The position numbers and the translations under genes were made by a program. This document shows, in pieces, positions 56,920-64,000 of a stretch of DNA of 64,000 nt. The first letter of the stretch is position 1. The number at the start of each line of letters is the position of its first letter. The stretch is from Serratia oryzae (GTDB lineage: Bacteria > Pseudomonadota > Gammaproteobacteria > Enterobacterales > Enterobacteriaceae): positions 124,001 to 188,000 of the forward strand of contig NZ_MOXD01000003.1 in assembly GCF_001976145.1 (NCBI RefSeq), read 5' to 3'. A model generated the notes under the pieces. That model searched no databases and was not told where the DNA came from. It worked only from the letters and a program-made list of their open reading frames with translations.

Positions 56920-58140
56920 TTACTGTTTCTTGGAACCGATCGAATTCACCTGCGGGCGCAAACGCGCCACAGACATCCGCTGCCCTAGCAGGCCAAGTGC
57001 CGCACAGACCGCCATCACCAGCGTCATGGCAAACGGCGTGTCATCCTGTAACCAGGAAACCGCCAGGCTCGCCAGCGCCCCCATGCCAAACTGTAGCGAA
57101 ATGGCCAATGCGCTGGCGCTGCCCGCCTGCTGACCGCGCTGTTGCAGCAATAACGACAGGCTGTTGGTACCAATCGCATTCACTAACGACATAAACAATA
57201 CGATCAAAATCACCAGCACCGTCAGACTCTGTTGATTAAAGAGTAATAACAGCAGCCCAAACAGGACCTGTGCACTGCTCTGAATCATCAATAACCGCGG
57301 CAGGCTGTAAACCTTCAGCATCCGCACGTTGAGCAACAGCACGGCAATCATGCCGATCACATTACAGCCAAACAGCAGACCATAATATTGCGCAGGCACC
57401 TGGAAATAGCTGATGTAGACAAAGGGGGAACCACTGATAAAAGCAAACATACCGGCGAAGGAGAATGCCAGGGTGGCGATAATCCCCATCGCTTCACGAT
57501 CCCGCACCAGCAGGCAGTAATTATGGAACGCCTTCAGGATGTTGCCTGAGTGTTCGGCGCGGGCTTGCAACGTCTCGGGCAATACCCACAGCACCAGCAC
57601 ACCATTGATACACCCCACCAGCGCCAGCAGCATAAAGATGGCTTGCCAGTTAAATAGCGTCAGCAACGCGCCCCCCAGCAAGGGGGCCAGCAGCGGTGCA
57701 ATCATGGTGACCAGCGTCATTAGCGATAAGACACGGGGCAACTCGTCGGGGGCGTAAACGTCTCTGGCAATGGCACGTGCCATCACCACGGCGGCCCCGC
57801 TGCCGAATGCCTGTAAGGCCCGCAAAGCGACCAGTTGCTCAACCTGCGTCACCTGCGTGCACAGCACGCTGGCAATCACAAACAGCAGCATGCCGCTCAG
57901 CAGCAATTTTCGCCGCCCCAGCCAGTCGCTCAGCGGCCCATATAGCAGCATACCCACACAGAAACCGGCAAAAAATGCCCCCAACGTATGCTGCATCTGC
58001 CCTTGTGTCGCCTGTAACTGTTGCCCCATCGCGGGTAAGGCGGGCAAATACATATCAATCGACAGCGGACCAAAGGCTACCAGCGAACCCAACAGCGGGA
58101 TCAGCCAGCGTGGCGGCCGATTAGCAAAGGCGGACAGCAT
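56920..58140 (-). CDS. Bcr/CflA-family MFS exporter
   Basis: 406 residues, twelve membrane helices of the DHA1 drug:H+ antiporter group: LGSLVAFGPLSIDMYLPALP, LLYGPLSDWLGRRKLLLSGM (MFS motif A) and ALQAFGSGAAVVMARAIARD are the Bcr/CflA signature. Start set at 58140 because AAGGAG lies 5 nt before that ATG; the upstream GTG overlaps the site. Such pumps export bicyclomycin, sulfonamides or small dipeptides; the true substrate is unknown. Confidence 0.9.
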   Translation of the reverse strand: MLSAFANRPPRWLIPLLGSLVAFGPLSIDMYLPALPAMGQQLQATQGQMQHTLGAFFAGFCVGMLLYGPLSDWLGRRKLLLSGMLLFVIASVLCTQVTQVEQLVALRALQAFGSGAAVVMARAIARDVYAPDELPRVLSLMTLVTMIAPLLAPLLGGALLTLFNWQAIFMLLALVGCINGVLVLWVLPETLQARAEHSGNILKAFHNYCLLVRDREAMGIIATLAFSFAGMFAFISGSPFVYISYFQVPAQYYGLLFGCNVIGMIAVLLLNVRMLKVYSLPRLLMIQSSAQVLFGLLLLLFNQQSLTVLVILIVLFMSLVNAIGTNSLSLLLQQRGQQAGSASALAISLQFGMGALASLAVSWLQDDTPFAMTLVMAVCAALGLLGQRMSVARLRPQVNSIGSKKQ

Positions 58141-58169
58141 AGCCACTCCTTATCATAAACAACCCCTTA

Positions 58170-58368
58170 TATACCCTTCATACCTCAAGTTGCTTGGGTG
58201 TTGGCTGCGTTACTCGGCCCATATTGGGCCTCGCCCCTTCGGGGCCGCTGCAAGCAGCGTTCAAATCTGATTAGCAGATTTGTCACTCACCCCAGGAACG
58301 ATCTTGAGTAAGCTCCTGGGGCTTCCCTCAGTTGCCGCCTACAAGCAACTCGAATTATTTTGGGTATA
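58170..58368. repeat. 199-bp repeat with terminal inverted repeats
   Basis: The element starts TATACCCTTCATACCTCAAG and ends with GCAACTCGAATTATTTTGGG plus TATA. Ends are inverted: TATACCC...CAAGTTGCTTG and CAAGCAACT...GGGTATA. Inside are further inverted pieces, GGCCCATATTGGGCC-like, CCCCTTCGGGG, and CCCAGGAAC...GCTCCTGGGG. It resembles non-coding MITE-like repeats spread through Serratia, Yersinia and Photorhabdus genomes. Copy number is not visible in this window; only one was noticed. Confidence 0.8.
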
Positions 58369-58403
58369 AGTGACTAACGTAGATCAGAAAGGCATTCATT
58401 AAC

Positions 58404-58688
58404 ATGTTAATGAATCATCTACACAATAAATACCTTTTCACCAGATCGCAAGATTCGATCGAACGTATCCATAACAATATTTTTACATGGCGACGCATCA
58501 ATAAATTAGAGTCTCTATGGATCCCCGTGAACGTTACCGACAGCCTGCAACTACCGGGGATACAACAGCAGTTGCTGGAACAGGTTATCGCTACCTGTAC
58601 TCCTGCGGTGCTGGTCATGATCGGAATACGGCCTTATCATTTAGCCAGGCTTGAAGATAAACGGGTGGGATGTGCCCCTTTCCGTTGA
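58404..58688 (+). CDS. Possible hypothetical protein, 94 aa
   Basis: An open frame starting MLMNHLHNKYLFTRSQDSIE and containing RINKLESLWIPVNVTDSLQL and LVMIGIRPYHLARLED. It has no good ribosome site, and its last codons run into the hairpin at 58672-58697. No family is recognised. It may be chance, or a fragment carried between the repeat and the T6SS cluster. Confidence 0.3.
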   Translation: MLMNHLHNKYLFTRSQDSIERIHNNIFTWRRINKLESLWIPVNVTDSLQLPGIQQQLLEQVIATCTPAVLVMIGIRPYHLARLEDKRVGCAPFR

Positions 58689-58697
58689 AAGGGGCAC
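58672..58697. terminator. Hairpin at the end of the T6SS operon
   Basis: GTGCCCCTTTC (58672-58682), loop CGTT, GAAAGGGGCAC (58687-58697). The 11-bp perfect stem lies 11 nt after the vasL stop on the minus strand, but lacks a U-run. Confidence 0.6.
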
Positions 58698-58708
58698 AGG
58701 GGAAAGGC

Positions 58709-60106
58709 TTACTGCGCAGGTGCCGTCAACAGCGCATAGCGGTTTAACAACTGGGTAAAGCGGCTGTCGATCTGGGTTTGTAATCCCGGTGAAACCTTAC
58801 CAGCACGTTGCTGTTCTTCAAACTGACGCAGCAGTTCTTCCAACGGTGGCGTGCGGTTCATTGGCTGCTGCACGGCAAACACAACCGACTTAAGTTCCGA
58901 TACGGTGATGTAACGGCCACGCTGCTCATCCAGCGAGTTCAGTTTATCGGCCAACTTTTGCAGGCGGGTTTGTGCCTGATGCCAGTCTTCCATCGCTGCT
59001 TTTGGCAGCGCCTGTGCTTCTCGCTGCTGTTGCCACTGTTGCGCTAACTGCTTTACCTGCGGGCTCACCGGCCACAGCGCGCGCAACTGTTGCACCAGCA
59101 CGGTACCGTAGTTCAAGGCCCACAATGGCGGTAATGCGTCCAAGCGTAGCAACTGCTCACCGCTGGCATGCACCATCGAATCTTCCAGCCTGGTCAGCTC
59201 AGCGCGATGATCCGCTTGCTGAAGTTTTGCCAGTTGCCCAGGCTCCATCAACTGCGGCAGGGGCCTGACCATATTCTGCAATACCTGCTCAGTCCCCGAT
59301 AAACGGAAAGAGATAATGCCCCACCAGGCACCCGCCCCGATGAGCGCGCTGATGACCACGCCAGCCAGAAAACCGTGCCACATCTTCCAACGTGAGGGCT
59401 CCGGTTCGGCGATCGGTTCCGGCTCGGGTTGCGGCGCTGGCGCAATGACCGGAGGAGGCACCGGGGCCGACTCTTTGATGATATACACCAACGGCGGTGA
59501 AGCTGCACCTTCCTGCTGGAAAGCCCCTTCTGGCTCGATGCGAATTTCAGTTGGCTGTGACGTTGCCGTAGCGGCCGACTCCAGGCTTTCTAGCCGCAGT
59601 GCGGCGTGGTGCATCTGGTTGCGCAGGTTATCCAGCTTGCTGAGGTGTTTCAGATCCAAGCGCTGCAAGACATAGCACACATGCTCCAACACTTTTTCAA
59701 TGCGGTAAATCTGCGCCAGATCGCCGTACTGGAACTCTTGCGTGCGCAACACCTGCTGTAAACGGGCCACCAGCCAGGCCAAAATTTCCACCCTGGCGTG
59801 CGTTTGCTGCGGCCAAAAGACTGGCCACTGATGCGTGAGCAAACCATCAATCAGTTGCAGCCCTTCTTGGATGCCAGACAGGCCAGAACGCTGCGTGCGC
59901 GCCAGCGTAAACCAGGCGACCGTTTGCAGTTCCACGCCATTTTGCCGGAACAGTGTCATACAGAGCTGTTCCACCTTGCCCCAATGTACATCCGGACGCG
60001 CCGGGTGGCCCAGCTTGGCAATTTCTTCTTTCAGCGTGGCGAACTCCGGCAAAGTACGTGGATCGCCACCGGTTTTGATACTGTTTCCTGATGATAATGC
60101 GCTCAT
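58709..60106 (-). CDS. vasL: VasL-domain T6SS protein (TssA-related)
   Basis: 465 residues. N-terminal ImpA-type domain: VHWGKVEQLCMTLFRQNGVE, RTQRSGLSGIQEGLQLIDGL, LTHQWPVFWPQQTHARVEIL. A transmembrane helix follows in the middle (WHGFLAGVVISALIGAGAWW) and a periplasmic/soluble helical C-terminus with NSLDEQRGRYITVSELKSVV. VasL-type TssA proteins are membrane-anchored and may stop sheath extension at the distal membrane. Last gene of the cluster; 9 nt after tssE. Confidence 0.87.
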   Translation of the reverse strand: MSALSSGNSIKTGGDPRTLPEFATLKEEIAKLGHPARPDVHWGKVEQLCMTLFRQNGVELQTVAWFTLARTQRSGLSGIQEGLQLIDGLLTHQWPVFWPQQTHARVEILAWLVARLQQVLRTQEFQYGDLAQIYRIEKVLEHVCYVLQRLDLKHLSKLDNLRNQMHHAALRLESLESAATATSQPTEIRIEPEGAFQQEGAASPPLVYIIKESAPVPPPVIAPAPQPEPEPIAEPEPSRWKMWHGFLAGVVISALIGAGAWWGIISFRLSGTEQVLQNMVRPLPQLMEPGQLAKLQQADHRAELTRLEDSMVHASGEQLLRLDALPPLWALNYGTVLVQQLRALWPVSPQVKQLAQQWQQQREAQALPKAAMEDWHQAQTRLQKLADKLNSLDEQRGRYITVSELKSVVFAVQQPMNRTPPLEELLRQFEEQQRAGKVSPGLQTQIDSRFTQLLNRYALLTAPAQ

Positions 60107-60115
60107 TCAGTTACC

Positions 60116-60550
60116 TTACTCCATACGCTGTTGTTTTTTTAAATGCCGAACCAATACTCGCCCTTCCGGCACAAATTCCGTGCCGTAACGCACCAGCCCT
60201 ACCCCCTTCAGCTCGGCATCAATGGCATAATTCAAATGCCCAGGGAGCGCTTCGGGTAACAGAACGACCTTGATGGTTTTCAGCCGTGGTTCATATTTCA
60301 GCAAAGTATGCAAAAGCGTGGTCATCAGCGTATGCGCCGAACCAGGCATTCCCTGTAATATTTTGCTCATATCCGGCAAACCATAATCCGGCAGATGGCT
60401 CAGCGTGCCCGCCCGACAGTTAAGGATGCGCTGTATATTATCGAGTACAGAGAGGATCACCTGATCCTCTTCACTGACCTGATGCAGACCCAGCTCACCG
60501 GAAAAATTGCCGATAAGCATTTCATACAGGGAAGGATTCAATGACGGCAT
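60116..60550 (-). CDS. tssE: TssE, T6SS baseplate wedge protein
   Basis: 144 residues, gp25-like family: MPSLNPSLYEMLIGNFSGEL, SVLDNIQRILNCRAGTLSHL, PDYGLPDMSKILQGM and the basic end. The conserved NLNRLLNTRxG-like stretch is NIQRILNCRAGTLS, with PDYGLPD. TssE nucleates the baseplate and sheath. AAGGATTAACAC precedes ATG. Confidence 0.92.
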   Translation of the reverse strand: MPSLNPSLYEMLIGNFSGELGLHQVSEEDQVILSVLDNIQRILNCRAGTLSHLPDYGLPDMSKILQGMPGSAHTLMTTLLHTLLKYEPRLKTIKVVLLPEALPGHLNYAIDAELKGVGLVRYGTEFVPEGRVLVRHLKKQQRME

Positions 60551-60701
60551 GTGTTAATCCTTCTGTGGCATCAATATCAGGGTCACGCCCGACACTGACG
60601 GTGTGGGTTTAATCGCGGTAATTAACATCGCTAATTTCTCTACAGCCCCTCTTCGGGGCCAACGTTACCTTGAGCCTAACGACACTTTTTCCCGAGCTTT
60701 A
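60551..60701 (-). other. tssA-tssE spacer with a small ORF
   Basis: Minus-strand ATG at 60628 opens 24 codons (MLITAIKPTPSVSGVTLILM plus PQKD) ending at 60554 inside the tssE ribosome site. A GCCCC/GGGGC hairpin (about 60645-60660) lies upstream. No family match; it may only couple translation to tssE. Confidence 0.3.
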
Positions 60702-62297
60702 CTAACCACACAGTACGGCAGCACGTGCCGGATCGATGGCGACCAACCCGCTCAGCAGCAGTTCCATCTGGCGAGCCAGTTCGGTTTTGTCTGCATCACC
60801 ACGCTGGGCTTTCATGCGCAACAGTTTCAGCCGCCGGGCTTTTACTTCGAACATCAGCGCAGGCTCCCACTGGCTGAGCGTAAAGAGCTCAGCCGGGCCA
60901 TCCAGTTCACTCAGCAAATGCAGCGCCATCTCATTCTTACCGTATTGCTCGGCAACGCGCGCCATCAGCAACCGCAACAACCAGCGTTGACGCTGCGTAT
61001 GGATCCCTGGGCGAGCGGCCAACCAGCCCAAGGCGCTCTCAATGCCGTCACTGTCTGCCTGCGCCAGCGCCTCTGGCTCCAATGCCAGGATGTCACTGTC
61101 TTCACCCGCAACCGCTGCGGCGTTCTCTGGTAGCCAGGTAGCAGAACCGCCCTGCACATGCTGCTCAATCCACGCCACCGTCACTTCATCGGCGAAAGGC
61201 GTACCATCGTTGTAGGCCAACTTTTCCAAACCCGGTAAACGCTCCAGCAGCATCGTCAGATCGTGTTTGATAATATCGGCCCACAGATCATAGGGATGAC
61301 CATGCTTGCTTAACCCTTGATAGGTGTACCACTGCAGATCAAGCCAGAAATGATTCACCCCTTCGGCAAACATGCTTTCCGTTCGCTCCAGCAATTCCCC
61401 CCAGCTTTGTTGCAGATAGAGGCGCTTAAGCTGGGTGCGGTATTCTGTGCGCGGTGCCACCAGCCGGGTCAGACCGGCGTTGTCTTGCGGGGGGAGTTGA
61501 TGCACGGTGTCCCAACGGACGCTTTTCATCAGCCTTGAAGCAGAAAGCCAGCCTTGCGGTTGTTCGCGCAGATAACGAGCCAGTTCTTTGGCCTGATCCA
61601 GCAGATCGCGCCCGGATTGCACCTGACGCAGGCTGGGGAGATCCTGCTGGCGCACCTGCGCCGGCGTGCTTTCCTGCGTGCCGCTATTCTGCGGCACCAG
61701 CGCATCCATGCCGCCCGACTGGGCCAAGCGGTTGTCCAACGCGCTATACAGCCCGGCAAATGAAGGGCGATCCTGTTCTGGCCAGCGGCTAAAGGCGTGA
61801 TCAAGCAACGCCAGCGCCGCCACCGCACGCTCGAAATCGGCCTTTTCGATTTCTGGATAGCGCGCCAGGCTATCTTGTACCTTACCGCCCGCCAACCACT
61901 CCAATGCCACTTTCCGGCTGTTGGCACGCGGGGGTAACAGGGCCTCGCCATATTGCTCAACCAGCCCTGCCAACAGCGTTAAGCCATCTGCCAGCCCGGC
62001 TTCGCCATCACGGTGCAAACGCGCCCACAGGTAATAAGTGACCACCCGCACATCTTTGCAACTGGTGGTCAGCAGCTTTTCAGCCAACTGACACACCAGA
62101 TCGGTATCTGCGCCGGAGAGCTTATTCACCTCTTCGCGCATGCGCTGAAAATCGTCGTCATAGCCGGGATCGTCGCCAACGGGGGCGTCTGCGGCGATCG
62201 GCACCAGCCAACGTTGCCATAGTGCCGCTGCGCGCCGGGCTTCATCCAGCACATCACGATCGTTAAAACACGTGGCGATAAGTTGTGTCAGCATCAT
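60702..62297 (-). CDS. tssA: TssA, T6SS assembly protein
   Basis: 531 residues. N-terminal ImpA domain contains DDPGYDDDFQRMREEVNKLS, TSCKDVRVVTYYLWARLHRD, EAGLADGLTLLAGLVEQYGE and ALLPPRANSRKVALEWLAGG. The long helical C-terminus (WLSASRLMKSVRWDTVHQLP, EPALMFEVKARRLKLLRMKA) is the type found in long TssA proteins that organise tail assembly at the baseplate. Ribosome site GAGGTGG lies close to ATGATG. The preceding open frame ends at the same bases (TGATG). Confidence 0.9.
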   Translation of the reverse strand: MMLTQLIATCFNDRDVLDEARRAAALWQRWLVPIAADAPVGDDPGYDDDFQRMREEVNKLSGADTDLVCQLAEKLLTTSCKDVRVVTYYLWARLHRDGEAGLADGLTLLAGLVEQYGEALLPPRANSRKVALEWLAGGKVQDSLARYPEIEKADFERAVAALALLDHAFSRWPEQDRPSFAGLYSALDNRLAQSGGMDALVPQNSGTQESTPAQVRQQDLPSLRQVQSGRDLLDQAKELARYLREQPQGWLSASRLMKSVRWDTVHQLPPQDNAGLTRLVAPRTEYRTQLKRLYLQQSWGELLERTESMFAEGVNHFWLDLQWYTYQGLSKHGHPYDLWADIIKHDLTMLLERLPGLEKLAYNDGTPFADEVTVAWIEQHVQGGSATWLPENAAAVAGEDSDILALEPEALAQADSDGIESALGWLAARPGIHTQRQRWLLRLLMARVAEQYGKNEMALHLLSELDGPAELFTLSQWEPALMFEVKARRLKLLRMKAQRGDADKTELARQMELLLSGLVAIDPARAAVLCG

Positions 62298-62392
62298 TCC
62301 ACCTCGGCAGTAGCGTTATCCAGTGACGGGGTTGCCGGTGTTTTATCACTGACATCGGGTATCTTGATCGGCAAAGTAAAAACCTCATCGTT
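62294..62392 (-). other. Short open frame overlapping the tssA start
   Basis: A 32-codon open frame reads VFTLPIKIPDVSDKTPATPS then LDNATAEVE-stop, with TGA overlapping the tssA ATG. No ATG lies in it, but a TTG at 62374 is 8 nt after GAGG and would give a 26-aa peptide. It could be a coupling ORF, or the tail of a gene lost between clpV and tssA. Confidence 0.35.
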
Positions 62393-62433
62393 TCAATAGC
62401 AGCAGCGCCGCACGGCGTATGCCATATCGCCTA

Positions 62434-64000
62434 TCACGCGCTTTTTGGCTCATCAAACGCCAGCGTAATGCCTTCTTCATCGTTGTACCCCAACAGCAGG
62501 TGTTGCGGTTTCTGGTGCTGCGCCAACTGTTGCAACAGTTGCTGACTCAAGACCGGCAGGATCTGCTGATTCAGCAGGCTGTCTATGTTACGCGCCCCGC
62601 TGTCTGGCAACAGGCAGGCGGCAACCAGCGTATCGTACAGGCTCTCTTCGATAGTGCACTCCAACCCGTAATGACGCAGCAAGCGCTGAGCGACCTGTTC
62701 CAGTTTCATTGCCACGATATTGCGCAATGCCGAAGCAGCCAGAGGGCGGTAAATCACCGTCTGGAAACGAGCCAGTAATGCCGGTTGGAAGTGATCGCGC
62801 AGGAGCGGGCGCAACAGTTCGTGCAAGGTGGAATCCGGCGCTTCTGGCTGCTCATCCAGCAGTTGCATAATGTGATCGCTGCCCATATTGGCGGTCATCA
62901 GAATCACGGTGTTGCGGAAGTCGATCTCACGCCCTTCACCATCGCGCATAAAGCCGCGATCGAATACCTGGTAAAACATATTCAGTACATCACGGTGAGC
63001 TTTCTCTACTTCATCCAGCAGCACCACGCTGTACGGGCGCTTGCGTACCGCTTCGGTGAGCACACCACCCTGGCCGTAGCCGACATACCCCGGCGGTGAG
63101 CCTTTCAGTTGGGAAACGGTGTGCGCCTCCTGGTATTCCGACATGTTGATGGTGATAAGGGCTTTTTCACCGCCGAACAGGCTATCCGCCAATGCCAGTG
63201 CGGTCTCGGTTTTACCCACGCCGCTCGGGCCGACCAACAGGAAGACGCCCAGCGGGCCGTTCTCCGCCGTCAGACCGGTTTTAGACGCCCGGAGACGCTG
63301 CGCCAGCGCCAACAGCGCGGCATCCTGCCCCACAACGCGTTGCCCCAGATTCTGTTCCAATTGCAGCAGATTGGTTTGCTCATCTTTCAGCAAGCTGCCC
63401 AATGGCACCCCGGTCCAATCGGCAATCACCGTCGCCACGGTGCGGGCGTCGACATCCAGTGACAGTAAACGAATGTTATTTTGCAGTTCATTCAGCTGTT
63501 GCTGCAGTTGTGCACGCTCTGCCGAACGGCTGACATCTTTACGCAGCTCCAGCAACTGCTGGGTTAAGGCTTTCTCTTGCTGGTACTGTTTTTCCAGCTC
63601 GGTTTGCTGCTTTTGTAGCACATCACGCCAGTCGGTAATATCTGCCAAGCGCGCCGGATCGGCATCGGAACTCAGCACCAGATCCTGTTCAATCGCCTGT
63701 TGCTCCATGTCTAACGCCATCAGTTCGGAGCTGACCTGCATCAGCGGCTGTGGTTTGGTATCCAAACTCATGCGCACCCGCGCGCTGGCGGTATCTAGCA
63801 GATCTACCGCTTTATCCGGCAGTTGGCGGCCGGTCAGATAACGACGAGATAAGGTCACCGCGGCTTTTACCGCTTCATCCGTAATGTGTACACCGTGGTG
63901 CTTGGCGTAACGATCTTTCAAACCACGCAGCATCAGGCAAGCTTTCTCGTCATCCGGCTCGTCCACTTTCACCATCTGGAAGCGGCGCTCCAGGGCGGCA
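62434..64000 (-). CDS. clpV: ClpV (TssH), T6SS AAA+ ATPase, partial
   Basis: Partial gene; the N-terminus lies beyond the right edge. The visible ~522 residues contain the end of the first AAA+ domain (HGVHITDEAVKAAVTLSRRY, LPDKAVDLLDTASARVRM), the coiled-coil middle domain, and a complete second AAA+ domain: Walker A VGPSGVGKTETALALAD, KGSPPGYVGYGQGGVLTEAV, Walker B VVLLDEVEKAHRDVLN and FQPALLARFQTVIYRPL. ClpV unfolds the contracted TssB/TssC sheath so that it can be reused. Upstream gene of the minus-strand T6SS run seen here. Confidence 0.96.
   Translation of the reverse strand, partial: AALERRFQMVKVDEPDDEKACLMLRGLKDRYAKHHGVHITDEAVKAAVTLSRRYLTGRQLPDKAVDLLDTASARVRMSLDTKPQPLMQVSSELMALDMEQQAIEQDLVLSSDADPARLADITDWRDVLQKQQTELEKQYQQEKALTQQLLELRKDVSRSAERAQLQQQLNELQNNIRLLSLDVDARTVATVIADWTGVPLGSLLKDEQTNLLQLEQNLGQRVVGQDAALLALAQRLRASKTGLTAENGPLGVFLLVGPSGVGKTETALALADSLFGGEKALITINMSEYQEAHTVSQLKGSPPGYVGYGQGGVLTEAVRKRPYSVVLLDEVEKAHRDVLNMFYQVFDRGFMRDGEGREIDFRNTVILMTANMGSDHIMQLLDEQPEAPDSTLHELLRPLLRDHFQPALLARFQTVIYRPLAASALRNIVAMKLEQVAQRLLRHYGLECTIEESLYDTLVAACLLPDSGARNIDSLLNQQILPVLSQQLLQQLAQHQKPQHLLLGYNDEEGITLAFDEPKSA

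Noticed and set aside
63119..63841. 240-aa Ser/Cys-rich open frame
   Set aside because: Antisense to clpV.

Overview
The window looks like chromosome of a member of the Enterobacterales, most probably Serratia or a close relative (Yersiniaceae). The reasons are the gene pairs rcsA-dsrB, mgtC-mgtB, flhDC-uspC and mtfA-tRNA-Asn, a complete E. coli-type paa operon with divergent paaZ, a VasL-type T6SS, and protein sequences very close to the enterobacterial versions. Species assignment is an inference from remembered family sequences; no search was run.

Region 1-7.7 kb is decayed. A broken AraC-family regulator is followed by remains of a flagellar/chemotaxis locus: fliE with a stop codon and a frameshift, the first ~105 codons of fliF joined head-to-head to a cheA fragment, and an N-terminally deleted, frameshifted motB run into cheA. 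The master regulator flhDC looks intact. A long AT-rich stretch, an Hha/YmoA-like gene and a uspC-like gene follow.

Region 8-26 kb is ordinary accessory metabolism and regulation: a curA-like reductase, tryptophan 2,3-dioxygenase, cytochrome b561, a SatD-like/DUF3307 pair behind three evenly spaced palindromes, mgtCB with a PhoP box and a long leader holding a short ORF, a LysR/PLP-decarboxylase divergent pair, rcsA, dsrB, a CspE/CspC-type gene, a quinone oxidoreductase, a GlsB/YeaQ-type membrane protein, a 29-codon membrane ORF with its own terminator, and a VOC protein.

Region 24-45.7 kb is the phenylacetate catabolon (paaZ <-> paaABCDEFGHIJK ... paaXY). About 8 kb of unrelated DNA lies between paaK and paaX: an AT-rich three-gene unit (unrecognised protein, NifS/IscS-type cysteine desulfurase, PLP aminotransferase) and a copper unit (HMA protein, CopA, CueR-like regulator). 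The three-gene unit is the best candidate for something undescribed.

Region 45.7-58.7 kb has an operon of alpha/beta hydrolase (HGGYW type), RidA-family protein, aromatic aminotransferase and amino-acid permease, which together with the dioxygenase at 9.1 kb suggests tryptophan to kynurenine to kynurenate metabolism. Then come a LysR gene with an amber codon, a GST/flavin-binding pair, YdcH-like and MtfA proteins, tRNA-Asn, a decayed membrane protein, a two-component flavin hydroxylase of the 4-hydroxyphenylacetate type, a Bcr/CflA exporter and a ~199-bp repeat with terminal inverted repeats. Region 58.7-64 kb is the edge of a type VI secretion cluster (vasL, tssE, tssA, partial clpV), all on the minus strand.
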